From NCBI RefSeq assembly GCF_004368965.1, contig NZ_SORO01000002.1, positions 348,611 to 412,610 on the forward strand: a DNA stretch of 64,000 bases, given 5' to 3'. Every line of letters starts with the position of its first letter. The first letter of the stretch is position 1. This document shows, one piece after another, positions 20,207 through 28,397 of the stretch. The translations under genes were made by a program, and so were the position numbers. A model generated the notes under the pieces. That model was not told the DNA's origin and searched no databases. It saw nothing but the letters and a program-made list of their open reading frames with translations. Source of the DNA: Leptospira meyeri (GTDB lineage Bacteria > Spirochaetota > Leptospiria > Leptospirales > Leptospiraceae).

Positions 20207-20875
20207 ATGTTAGGAATCGAAGCCAAACATATTTTTAAATCTTTTGGAGAACCACCTCAAGATGTATTGAAGGATGTATCGCTTGAAATTGCAGTTGGCG
20301 ATTTTGTAGCACTGACTGGAAAATCTGGATCTGGAAAATCAACCTTACTTTATATTGTGAGTGGTCTTGACAACCCCACCAGTGGTGATGTTAAACTGAA
20401 TGGCAATTCTCTTGTGGGAATGGGAAGTAAAGAAATTCATACCCTAAGAAATTTATCGATTGGATTTGTTTTTCAATTTCATTACTTACTTCCTGAGCTC
20501 ACTGGACTTGAGAACATCACTATGCCTGCGAGAAAAACTGGATCACATAAATTGATGGAAGAGTATGCTTTACATTTGATGGAAAGTTTTTCCGTATTAC
20601 ACTGTAAAGATAAATTTCCAAGCCAAATGTCTGGGGGAGAAGGACAAAGGGTTGCCATCGCACGCGCCCTTGTCCAAAAACCAAAGTTTCTTTTTGCAGA
20701 TGAACCTACAGGAAATTTAGATACAACTAACGGAGATAAGGTGATGGAGATATTTAAACGTATCAACAAAGTTGATGGGACCACCATTTTATTTGTCACT
20801 CATGATCCCGATTATGCAGGCCTTGCTAGCCGTCGTGTCCATATGATTGACGGTAAAATTGCAGAAATTTCTTAA
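20207..20875 (+). CDS. MacB/LolD-type ABC ATP-binding protein
   Basis: A 222-residue ATPase with Walker A GKSGSGKST, signature MSGGEGQRVAIARAL and Walker [13 protein letters not shown]. It energises the permease upstream. Unlike true MacB, the ATPase is a separate polypeptide here. A long hairpin follows the stop codon. Confidence 0.88.
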   Translation: MLGIEAKHIFKSFGEPPQDVLKDVSLEIAVGDFVALTGKSGSGKSTLLYIVSGLDNPTSGDVKLNGNSLVGMGSKEIHTLRNLSIGFVFQFHYLLPELTGLENITMPARKTGSHKLMEEYALHLMESFSVLHCKDKFPSQMSGGEGQRVAIARALVQKPKFLFADEPTGNLDTTNGDKVMEIFKRINKVDGTTILFVTHDPDYAGLASRRVHMIDGKIAEIS

Positions 20876-20921
20876 AATATCCGCTATATTAGTTTATTTC
20901 CGATTTTATAGCAGATATTTT
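20874..20921 (+). terminator. Long AT-rich hairpin after the ABC exporter operon
   Basis: AAAATATCCGCTATA (20874-20888) pairs with TATAGCAGATATTTT (20907-20921) over 15 positions with one mismatch. It begins at the ATPase stop codon and lies before metZ, so it probably ends the exporter transcript. Confidence 0.55.
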
Positions 20922-20970
20922 CTAAAAAAAATGATGTTTTCGAGCGTTCATCACCAAACTTGGTAGAAGT

Positions 20971-22143
20971 ATGTTTGAACACTTCGAGACTGACGCCATC
21001 CGCATCCAAACCAAACGAACCGGGGAAAAAGAACATTCCACCCCGTTATTTCTAACTTCCAGTTTTGTTTTTGATGATGCAGAACATGCAAGGGCTCTGT
21101 TTGCAGAAGAAGTGACCGGCAATCAATACACAAGATTTTCTAATCCGAACACAACCGAGTTAATTGATAAATTATGTTCTTTGGAACATACTGAAGACGG
21201 GATTGCTACTGCTTCAGGAATGTCTGCTGTTTTTACTTCTGTGTTTGGGCTGGTTAAGTCGGGGGATCATATTGTATCGGCTCGTGCTATTTTTGGATCT
21301 ACCCATCAGATTTTTGCAAACATTTTGCCCCGATTCGGAGTAACAACTACTTATGTTGATATCAACAAACCTGAGTTATGGGAAACTGCTTTCCAAGAAA
21401 ATACTAAAATTGTCTATATTGAAACACCTTCCAATCCAGGACTTGATATCGTAGATTTGGCATGGGTTGCAGAGCTATGTAAAAAGAAAAAAACAATTCT
21501 CATAGTTGATAATTGTTTTTGTTCTCCTTATATCCAAAGGCCTGCTGACTTTGGTGCAGATATCGTCATTCACTCGGCCACTAAATATTTGGATGGTCAG
21601 GGAAGGGTGATCGCTGGTATCATCTTAGGTAAAAAAGAATACATCCAACCGATTCGCTATATGGCTCGTAATACTGGTCCATCCTTATCCCCAATGAATG
21701 CATGGATTATTTCGAAAAGTTTAGAAACGCTTGCAGTGCGTATGGATAGACATTCCGAAAATGCCATGAAATTAGCAGAATTTTTAGAACAATCGTCTGA
21801 TGTGGAATTAGTTCGGTATCCTTTTTTGCCGAATGATCCTGGTTATGCGATCGCAAAAAAACAAATGAAATCTGGTGGTGGAATCGTTTCCTTTGTGATC
21901 AAAGGGGGAGTCGAAAGAGCAAGGAAATTTTTAGATTCTTTAAAATGGTTTTCCCTCACTGCTAATTTGGGTGATACAAGAACCACAGTGACTCATCCAA
22001 CTTCAACAACCCATTCAAAATTAACAGAAGCTGAGAGACAAGCGGTTGGAATTTTACCAGGACTCATTCGTGTGTCTGTTGGTTTGGAGCATATTGACGA
22101 TATCATTGCGGAAGTGAAGCAGGCACTCTCCAATTCAAAGTAA
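20971..22143 (+). CDS. metZ: O-succinylhomoserine sulfhydrylase-like PLP enzyme
   Basis: A 390-residue Cys/Met-metabolism PLP enzyme. The PLP lysine is K205 in HSATKYLDGQG, preceded by the IETPSNPGLDI and VDNCF segments. Family members make homocysteine from an activated homoserine and sulfide, or cleave cystathionine; the overall pattern (SSFVFDDAEHARALF, NTGPSLSPMNAW) fits MetZ best. Its 3' end overlaps the convergent pentaheme cytochrome gene by 41 bases. A sulfur-assimilation gene next to the rhodanese locus may be chance. Confidence 0.82.
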   Translation: MFEHFETDAIRIQTKRTGEKEHSTPLFLTSSFVFDDAEHARALFAEEVTGNQYTRFSNPNTTELIDKLCSLEHTEDGIATASGMSAVFTSVFGLVKSGDHIVSARAIFGSTHQIFANILPRFGVTTTYVDINKPELWETAFQENTKIVYIETPSNPGLDIVDLAWVAELCKKKKTILIVDNCFCSPYIQRPADFGADIVIHSATKYLDGQGRVIAGIILGKKEYIQPIRYMARNTGPSLSPMNAWIISKSLETLAVRMDRHSENAMKLAEFLEQSSDVELVRYPFLPNDPGYAIAKKQMKSGGGIVSFVIKGGVERARKFLDSLKWFSLTANLGDTRTTVTHPTSTTHSKLTEAERQAVGILPGLIRVSVGLEHIDDIIAEVKQALSNSK

Positions 22144-23317
22144 ATAGAAGATAACGAGAGTTCTTTTTTTCTGATAAGGACTCTTCCAACATCTTTTTAG
22201 TTTGTTTGGAGATGATATTAGATTTTGTGGATAACTGCTCTTCAAAACTCCGAACATACTGTTCATCAGGATCAACTTCAATCTCCCAAAGGAATTCTTG
22301 AATTTCATCTTTTGGTTTATAATTAAACTGAACTAGTAGAATTCCATTTGGTTTGATCCTTGTATCATAGTATTCTTCATTCAAATTGGTATTCACATAC
22401 CTGCCCACAATCGACTCATCCAAAAGGATTCGATTGTTTTCGATTGTGATAGCATAAAAACGTAAATAGATCTTCGGAACTACATAAGTAGGGAACATAT
22501 GGCCGACTCTGATTGATTTGATTTCGGCTTTGATTGAATAAAGTCCTCCTTGTTCTTTGATTTGCCAACTTGGAGAAATTGAGTTTTGAACAAAGGTCTT
22601 GTCGTGAATCCCTTTCCAGGAATGTTCCCGGTTTGGCATATGGCAGTTTTGGCATTCTACTCCTTGTTTTGCAAAAGGGCTTTTTTCCCACTCGGAATAC
22701 ACTTCCATCAGTTTTTTTCCGTTAAGTCTCACTCCCTCTTCTTTACTTTCATGGCAAGATCTGCAAAACTTTGATGATTCAAAATCTTCTTTCACTATAT
22801 ATCCGTTATGTGGGAATATTTTATTCGGATTGTCTTTGTTTGTTTCTGTATTTGTTTTTGAAGGTGGTCCAAATCGAATTTGTTTTCGAATATGGCATGA
22901 AGCACATATTATGGATGGGTTTGTGATTCCATTGGGAAAATTATGAGATTTAGAATTGAGGATTTCTGGAGTTTGATATTCAGTTGATAGTTCGGATTTG
23001 GTTTCCGGGAGAGGCGAGTGGCAGTTGAAGCAAGATTTATATTCTTCAGGTGTTAAAACTTCTTTCTGCCATAAAAAACCTTTGCCAATTGATTTTGCAT
23101 GAAAACTTTTTTTCCAGTTTTGGAATTGTTCCGTATGGCAAGTGGCACAAGCATTTGGATCCAAACTCTTTTCTAATGAAGAAAAATGTGAAGGAGGGAT
23201 CCCTTGTGGTTGGATGGGATGAATCCAGTGGGACTCCATAAAATTTGAGTCAGAACAACTTACGAACATTGAGACCAAAAATAAAATGTTCGTAAGTTGA
23301 AAGTTTAGAAATCGCAT
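22103..23317 (-). CDS. Pentaheme c-type cytochrome lipoprotein
   Basis: A 404-residue protein with a lipoprotein signal (LVSMFVSC). Five CxxCH heme-binding motifs occur in order: CATCH, CFNCH, CASCH, CRSCH and CQNCH, followed by a C-terminal beta-rich domain of about 170 residues. The layout resembles the cytochrome c554-like multiheme family. The gene at 31.2 kb has the same five-motif spacing and C-terminal domain, so the two are paralogues. It is the last gene of a minus-strand cluster with two rhodanese lipoproteins and a barrel. The electron partner is unknown. Confidence 0.85.
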   Translation of the reverse strand: MRFLNFQLTNILFLVSMFVSCSDSNFMESHWIHPIQPQGIPPSHFSSLEKSLDPNACATCHTEQFQNWKKSFHAKSIGKGFLWQKEVLTPEEYKSCFNCHSPLPETKSELSTEYQTPEILNSKSHNFPNGITNPSIICASCHIRKQIRFGPPSKTNTETNKDNPNKIFPHNGYIVKEDFESSKFCRSCHESKEEGVRLNGKKLMEVYSEWEKSPFAKQGVECQNCHMPNREHSWKGIHDKTFVQNSISPSWQIKEQGGLYSIKAEIKSIRVGHMFPTYVVPKIYLRFYAITIENNRILLDESIVGRYVNTNLNEEYYDTRIKPNGILLVQFNYKPKDEIQEFLWEIEVDPDEQYVRSFEEQLSTKSNIISKQTKKMLEESLSEKKNSRYLLFTLNWRVPASLPQ

Positions 23318-23344
23318 ACCTAATCGTAAACTATACGAAAAGGA

Positions 23345-24796
23345 TTATCCTCCGCAAGCATTTCCACCACCACCGGATGGAGCACCTCCGCCTCCGCCCG
23401 AAGATCCACCAGAAGAAGATCCTCGTAAAAAGGCTTTGTCTTCTGTTCGGAGTTTGTTTGCTGTTTTCGAATATTGTCTTGAAATATCGAGTTGGTAATT
23501 GGGAACATTGTTGTCGGCATTTGCGGTATTACTTTCGGAAAGAGTAGCGATGTCGGTTCTCCAATAAGAAGCAGGTTGTGTGATGGCACTTGGGCTTGAT
23601 CCGGAAGATGGAGTTCGAAGTCCAAGTGCACCGAATTGTTTCCATCCTCCTTCATACAATCTTGTTGGTTTACCAAGAATTTGGTGTAATACAAACCAAA
23701 CAAGGGACCCTTTACTTGCATCTTCTCCATAAACGTAGATTTGTTTGTTTGTTGGATATCCTGTATTGTTTAAATAGGTTTGAAGCTGCACAAAGGATTT
23801 AAATTGGAATGTAGTCCCATCATACAAATCGGTAGGAACTAAATTTGTTGAAGATTTAACTCTTCCTTCATATGTCACTACGCAAGTATTCGTAACAAAG
23901 GTTGAATTTGTTTTGGCTGTGCAATTGGCATATTTTGATCCGGAAGCAGTTGAATTTGTTGCCCCAGTAAAGGATGCATTTGGTCTACCATCAATTAGGA
24001 AAAAACCTTCCGATGGTATTGGATCTACCTCTTCCAAATTTGTGTTCCCATTTTTAATCGCATGAATTAAATCTCCGATTGTAAGTTGCAAAACAGTTTG
24101 GTCTCGAAAAAGAGTTTTGATACTTCCTGCTCGATTGCTATTCACATAAGAATAGGATGGTGTTGTAAATATACTATTAGCAGCTGTTAAATCAGCAATG
24201 GAACCATTTAAGATAGCTAACCTTTCTTTTGGGAATCCCCAATACAGTAGGGAATAATAAGCAAAAGTTGCAGAGGAAAGATTGGTCAGTGAAGACGTAT
24301 CCTGTGCAAATACAACGTAATCAATGGCAGGATCAATTCCGTAAATGGCAAAAAAATCAGATATTTTTTTCCCTTTAGGTACAACTCCATCAATATTTAA
24401 AACTCCATCATCTCTTGTATCCGTTAGCAAATCAGGTAAATTTGCAATGGGATAGGCAAAACTTTGTTTTCCATCAAAGAAGACATAGCGACCGCTTGTC
24501 ACACCAGAGGTTTGGATCTGAAAAACAATTAAATTTCCAGATACTCCAACAGGTCGATTGTTACTCCAGTTAGATAAAAAACGAGAGAACTTGGTTGAAG
24601 TAATGAGTCCACTTTCATTTAAGTTATAATCAGAATTGGATAATGTTGCCAGTTCTCCAGGTGAATAAACACGAAATAAAAAAGGAGTTAGGTCTAGTTT
24701 CATACTCTGTGGTAAAAACAGATATTCCGGCAGACCTTTGCAACCTAGGATATGGATGATTAAAACAGTGAATATAGTTAAGTATTTAAGTTTCAT
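23345..24796 (-). CDS. Rhodanese-like lipoprotein lacking the catalytic Cys
   Basis: A 483-residue paralogue of the lipoproteins at 2.0 and 26.2 kb, with lipobox HILGC and the shared block DYNLNESGLITS. The rhodanese pattern is clear (LLYWGFPKERLAILNG; FLIDGRPNASFTG; LGKP-LYEGGW), but the catalytic loop reads VYGEDASKG instead of -CRTN, so the usual persulfide Cys is gone. The protein ends in a tail of Gly and Ser with a single Cys three residues from the end, absent in the paralogues. It may be a binding or structural partner. RBS GAGG precedes the ATG. Confidence 0.75.
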   Translation of the reverse strand: MKLKYLTIFTVLIIHILGCKGLPEYLFLPQSMKLDLTPFLFRVYSPGELATLSNSDYNLNESGLITSTKFSRFLSNWSNNRPVGVSGNLIVFQIQTSGVTSGRYVFFDGKQSFAYPIANLPDLLTDTRDDGVLNIDGVVPKGKKISDFFAIYGIDPAIDYVVFAQDTSSLTNLSSATFAYYSLLYWGFPKERLAILNGSIADLTAANSIFTTPSYSYVNSNRAGSIKTLFRDQTVLQLTIGDLIHAIKNGNTNLEEVDPIPSEGFFLIDGRPNASFTGATNSTASGSKYANCTAKTNSTFVTNTCVVTYEGRVKSSTNLVPTDLYDGTTFQFKSFVQLQTYLNNTGYPTNKQIYVYGEDASKGSLVWFVLHQILGKPTRLYEGGWKQFGALGLRTPSSGSSPSAITQPASYWRTDIATLSESNTANADNNVPNYQLDISRQYSKTANKLRTEDKAFLRGSSSGGSSGGGGGAPSGGGGNACGG

Positions 24797-24804
24797 AGAT
24801 AACC

Positions 24805-25761
24805 TCAGAGATTGTATGGAAGTGTCGCAGCAAAACCGACAGTTTTAAGTCTAGCTGTGTTATAGCCAGCGATTGTTTCCGAATAAAATAGAATATAGAA
24901 ATTTCCAAAACTGTCTGAATAACTCAAACCAACTTCAGCATTATGAAAATCTTCCTTTCTCCCCCAAGCTGGCCGTTCATTTTGTACATAAAGATCATAT
25001 GGGTTGATTCCATAGATCGATGGTTGCGGATATCGAACCATATTCAATGGAGGCTGTTGTCTTGGATCGGCATAAGCATATCCTCCTTGTCCAACTTGGC
25101 CGCGGAGTCCTACCGTTAAAAAGAGAGATTCAAAAAATCGTTTATAAATAGCTGAATAGTAAAGAATGTCATCTGGAACAGGATTTTCACGTTTACGATA
25201 GGAAAATTCACCTAAAGAACCAAGTCCCCAAACTCCAAAATCTTTTGCTAAATATAGGTTTACCTCACCGCCACTTGCACCATCTCCAAGTGATTGTGGA
25301 TTACGATCATAATCTCCTCGTTTAATTCCTCCAACACGAATAGAAATTGTGGGCATCCATCTATATTTCGAATCAAACTCGTCGAGGATTTTGTAACGAA
25401 TACCGAATCTTGTATCCATAAAGCCATATTTATCTGGAACATCTGGGGTTTGTTGTAAACCTAAGTATCTGTTAAAAACTCTATGCCTTCCTAACTTACC
25501 AAATCCTAAAGTTAAATCTGCCGTTAGTCGATCAGTGATCCCGTATTCTAAAGCTAAGTTTGCAACCGATAAACGAACGTTATCGTCGTATTTGGCTTTC
25601 TGTCCGGCTAAAAATGCGCTGTCGTATTCGGAATGAATAAATACGGGGCGTACCCAAAGTTGTCTTTCATAGGGAGCCCAGGCTTGTTGTGAGTAGATGC
25701 TTGAGCTTACAAAAAAAGTAACGAATAAAAATGATTTTATATATTTATAGTAGGGTTTCAT
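24805..25761 (-). CDS. Outer-membrane beta-barrel protein
   Basis: A 318-residue protein with a signal peptide (cleavage near IYSQ) followed by alternating hydrophobic and polar strands rich in Tyr, Gly and Arg, for example YGITDRLTADLTLGFG and FYILFYSETIAGYN. No conserved domain is recognised. It sits 8 bases from the rhodanese lipoprotein and 3 bases from the small cytochrome-like gene, so it is in the same operon. It could serve as a channel or a conduit for the neighbouring redox proteins; that role is inference. Confidence 0.72.
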   Translation of the reverse strand: MKPYYKYIKSFLFVTFFVSSSIYSQQAWAPYERQLWVRPVFIHSEYDSAFLAGQKAKYDDNVRLSVANLALEYGITDRLTADLTLGFGKLGRHRVFNRYLGLQQTPDVPDKYGFMDTRFGIRYKILDEFDSKYRWMPTISIRVGGIKRGDYDRNPQSLGDGASGGEVNLYLAKDFGVWGLGSLGEFSYRKRENPVPDDILYYSAIYKRFFESLFLTVGLRGQVGQGGYAYADPRQQPPLNMVRYPQPSIYGINPYDLYVQNERPAWGRKEDFHNAEVGLSYSDSFGNFYILFYSETIAGYNTARLKTVGFAATLPYNL

Positions 25762-25764
25762 GTT

Positions 25765-26124
25765 TTATTCCTTCTTTTTGTCTGGAAATTTAACATTAAA
25801 CCGAATTTGGATGAAATATTCTAGTGCTTGGAGTTGCTCTTCTGTCAATTTCCCAGCAAAGTCAGGGAGATTAACTCGTCTCTTTTCTGTATTTGGTAGA
25901 CTACCTTGTAAGTATTCTAGACGCTCTTCTTGATCAACTAACTTAACATTCGTCTGTTTTTCTAAAGTGATGTCTTGGTTGTAGACCGCTTTTCCTAGAT
26001 GGTATTTCTCTCTATCTTGGCCTTGTGGAATGTTTGCAATCCCACCGCCGCCAATTCCGCCGGATGCACTTAATGATGTAATGAGCGTTAATTGAATTAA
26101 TATAAGCTTTGATAAGTTCTTCAT
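25765..26124 (-). CDS. Small exported cytochrome-c-like protein without heme site
   Basis: A 119-residue exported protein (signal ending TSLSASGG). Its C-terminal NLPDFAGKLTEEQLQALEYF is close to the last helix of class I cytochrome c, and KYHLGKAVYNQ resembles the first helix. The CxxCH that should follow is missing, there is no Cys in the mature part, and the Met ligand position is Leu (LPDF). It is therefore probably a degenerate, heme-free cytochrome c fold. It lies between a rhodanese lipoprotein and the barrel gene. Confidence 0.6.
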   Translation of the reverse strand: MKNLSKLILIQLTLITSLSASGGIGGGGIANIPQGQDREKYHLGKAVYNQDITLEKQTNVKLVDQEERLEYLQGSLPNTEKRRVNLPDFAGKLTEEQLQALEYFIQIRFNVKFPDKKKE

Positions 26125-26161
26125 ATAACTTTCCCTGTTGTAACGATTTATTTATTTATTT

Positions 26162-26191
26162 TTTAGAGGGATGTTGGAACATCCCTCTAAA
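26162..26191 (-). terminator. Intra-operon hairpin
   Basis: TTTAGAGGGATGTT / AACATCCCTCTAAA form a perfect 14-bp stem around GG. On the minus strand it follows the rhodanese lipoprotein stop codon and no T-run follows, so it may attenuate or protect the upstream message rather than fully stop transcription. Confidence 0.5.
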
Positions 26192-26205
26192 CTTTTTAGT
26201 ATCTT

Positions 26206-27561
26206 TTAGCGTTTGTATGCTTTGTCTTCTTCAACAATCTTTCTGGAAGTTGTTGCGAAAGTATTTAGATTTGTAGGAAGACTTGGGTCAACATCTCCAG
26301 CTACGTTATAAGTAATCACTTCAGATAATTCAGGTACATCTGTCCGGAAAGGAGAATCTGACGGTAATTTTGGCGCAGGTCCTCCGCCAGTCAGGCTACC
26401 CCATTCAATCCAACTTCCATCATAGTAGGTAGAAGGATATCCCAGGATGGCTACGTAAGAAAATCCGGTCACCTGTGATCTGTTATTTGTTCGGCAAAGT
26501 TGAATAGCGGTTTGTCCTGCTTGGTATCCTTTGCCAGCATAATATGCTTTTAGAGTAGCTTTTGGCAAAAAACGGAATTCTGTGTCGAGTAAATCAGTCC
26601 ACTTTACTTCTTTTGCACCTTTAATTCTTCCTTCAAAACCAACATATTTTCCTGCAACTTCAGAAGCTGTACTTTTAATCACACCGTTGTATTCATTGCT
26701 TGTTCCTGATGATGATCGTGCATCAGAAATAAATACGCTAGAAGTAAGGCCGGCAACAGTAACGTTGTTTGGATCTTTGACCGCTTTAATGACATCTTCC
26801 AAAGGTAACATAAGAATTGTGTTGTCTACTCTTAGTGACCGAACTGAATAACGATTTGTGAAACCAGGAGGTGTATTTGTAGTAGAGCTGAAAGGAACAA
26901 AATTTCCATCAGTGACAGCAAGTCGAGGTAGTGTTCCATTGAGAAACGCTAAGTTTTTGGCATCAAATCCCCAATAACGGAAAGTATAAAATCCTCTGAG
27001 AGTTCCTTGTACATGGCTATTGGCATTAGCAGAAGAAACAAAAACAACTAAGTCATTGATTGGATCGATTCCATAACGATTCAAAATCGAATCAACTTTT
27101 GTTCCGTTTGCAATGATGGAAACCGTATCGCTAAGTCCACTATTTCTTTTTTGACTAAATCCATCGCCGCCATCAAGGGCACTTGCTCCATCAGCAAATG
27201 TAAAACTATAGACAACAACATCGTTTCCATTTCCTGCTATGTATTCTTTTCCGACTGTGGCACTTGCACCATTTTGTAAAATGACCAATTTGCCATTGAT
27301 ACCAGCAGGCTTTGTTCCCGCCCAATTGTTCACCCATTTACCTAAAGTAGATGGAGTGATGAGACCATACTCATTGAGATTGTAATCATCGTTAGATTCT
27401 TTGGCTAATTCTGCTGCGCTGTTGACCTTAATTCCAGAAGAAAGGGCAAGTGCTGCTAGAAGTAAACTTTCGGTATCGTTATTCTTATTTGCTCCACCGC
27501 AGGCTCCGATGAACCCCGCGGTAATAAGAGCAATCAGTTTGGAAACTAGATTGGTTTTCAT
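26206..27561 (-). CDS. Rhodanese-like lipoprotein, first gene of the redox operon
   Basis: A 451-residue lipoprotein (lipobox FIGACGG). It shares the DYNLNEYGLITP block with its two paralogues. Rhodanese features are FRYWGFDAKNLAFLNG, ISDARSSS, FEGRIKGAKEVKWTDLL, the active-loop Cys356 in LCRTN, and LGYPSTYYDGSW. The start at 27561 is chosen because TAAGGA stands 7 bases upstream and the signal begins there; a longer frame to 27660 adds an unlikely leader. It heads the run rhodanese, cytochrome-like, barrel, rhodanese, pentaheme cytochrome. Confidence 0.77.
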   Translation of the reverse strand: MKTNLVSKLIALITAGFIGACGGANKNNDTESLLLAALALSSGIKVNSAAELAKESNDDYNLNEYGLITPSTLGKWVNNWAGTKPAGINGKLVILQNGASATVGKEYIAGNGNDVVVYSFTFADGASALDGGDGFSQKRNSGLSDTVSIIANGTKVDSILNRYGIDPINDLVVFVSSANANSHVQGTLRGFYTFRYWGFDAKNLAFLNGTLPRLAVTDGNFVPFSSTTNTPPGFTNRYSVRSLRVDNTILMLPLEDVIKAVKDPNNVTVAGLTSSVFISDARSSSGTSNEYNGVIKSTASEVAGKYVGFEGRIKGAKEVKWTDLLDTEFRFLPKATLKAYYAGKGYQAGQTAIQLCRTNNRSQVTGFSYVAILGYPSTYYDGSWIEWGSLTGGGPAPKLPSDSPFRTDVPELSEVITYNVAGDVDPSLPTNLNTFATTSRKIVEEDKAYKR

Positions 27562-27668
27562 TTGTAAATCCTTAGATTGAATTCCCGTTTTTCCTCTGTA
27601 GGGGTTGCACCAGAGCCAAAAACAAGGTAAGGTCAGTCTGAAAAAGGGAGAGAAAACCAAAAACAGAT

Positions 27669-27700
27669 AATCTTATATATTGAACATAAAATCCTATATA
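27669..27700 (-). promoter_or_regulatory. Direct repeats at 21-bp spacing upstream of the redox operon
   Basis: AATCTTATATA at 27669 and AATCCTATATA at 27690 differ at one base and are exactly 21 bp apart, about 110 bases upstream of the lipoprotein start and between it and the XRE regulator gene. An ATATATTG octamer here (27675-27682) recurs at 28428-28435 just before the regulator. This is a candidate XRE binding site or part of the promoter. Confidence 0.35.
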
Positions 27701-27785
27701 ACGCACAAAATATTCTCGGGATGTCCATTCTTTTGGTCCCTCTCCTTATGAAGAGGACGGAGGTGCATCAATAGGATCTTATTTT

Positions 27786-28397
27786 TTACCTTACCTTTTT
27801 TGAAGCGATCCAAAGGAATTTGGATTCTACTGGGGATTCATTTTCAATTGATTCCAATTCCGAAATTGGGAAAAAAGCACTATCAGATGTTTCCAAAAAT
27901 AACTCTTTTGTTTTTAGTTTAATTTTGGATTGTCCGCTTACTTGGTAGACTTTGATATCAAAAGCTGTTGGCAAATGTCCGAATTGAGTGACTTTCCCGG
28001 TTGCCAGTTTCCACTCGACGATACTTAAACGATCCCGTTCCTCTTGGTAAAAAATACGGGATTCGGCTGTATTTTTGGGTGAAATCCAACGTCTTCCTTC
28101 GGTTGCCCCGATAAACCGAGGCGATTGTGCAAACAAATCAGGAATCATTTCTCCAATCGGAATCCGGAGTGATTTTGATAATTTCCATAAAATACCGATG
28201 CTGGGTGTGGTTTTGCCTGATTCAATGAGTCCGAGCATTCCCCGGCTTACGGTTGATAGCTGAGAAAGTTTTTCCATTGATAACCCTAACTCAAGCCTTC
28301 TCCGTTTTAAGGTTTCTCCGAGAACAACCGTCAAAACTTCATCTACATTTCTATCGTTTTCTGTTGAGGCCGAAAAACTTTCAATTTCTGTTTCCAT
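27786..28397 (-). CDS. XRE-family regulator with C-terminal sensor domain
   Basis: A 203-residue protein. Residues about 20-80 form an HTH_3 domain (LGETLKRRRLELGLSMEKLS, VSRGMLGLIESGKTTPSI). The rest is beta-rich and looks like a cupin sensor (VEWKLATGKVTQFGHLP). Such XRE-cupin proteins often control metabolism in response to a small ligand. I chose the ATG at 28397 over a TTG two codons earlier. Its start lies inside the end of the glycosyltransferase gene (17-base overlap), and it faces the redox operon it may regulate. Confidence 0.82.
   Translation of the reverse strand: METEIESFSASTENDRNVDEVLTVVLGETLKRRRLELGLSMEKLSQLSTVSRGMLGLIESGKTTPSIGILWKLSKSLRIPIGEMIPDLFAQSPRFIGATEGRRWISPKNTAESRIFYQEERDRLSIVEWKLATGKVTQFGHLPTAFDIKVYQVSGQSKIKLKTKELFLETSDSAFFPISELESIENESPVESKFLWIASKKVR

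Noticed and set aside
20876..20970. A SAM or other sulfur-related riboswitch before metZ
   Set aside because: The 95-base leader holds only the AT-rich hairpin of the previous operon; no SAM riboswitch core is visible.
23320..23730. A 136-codon frame overlapping the end of the rhodanese lipoprotein gene on the same strand
   Set aside because: It is a shifted reading of the real gene, whose rhodanese pattern, lipobox and RBS are clear.
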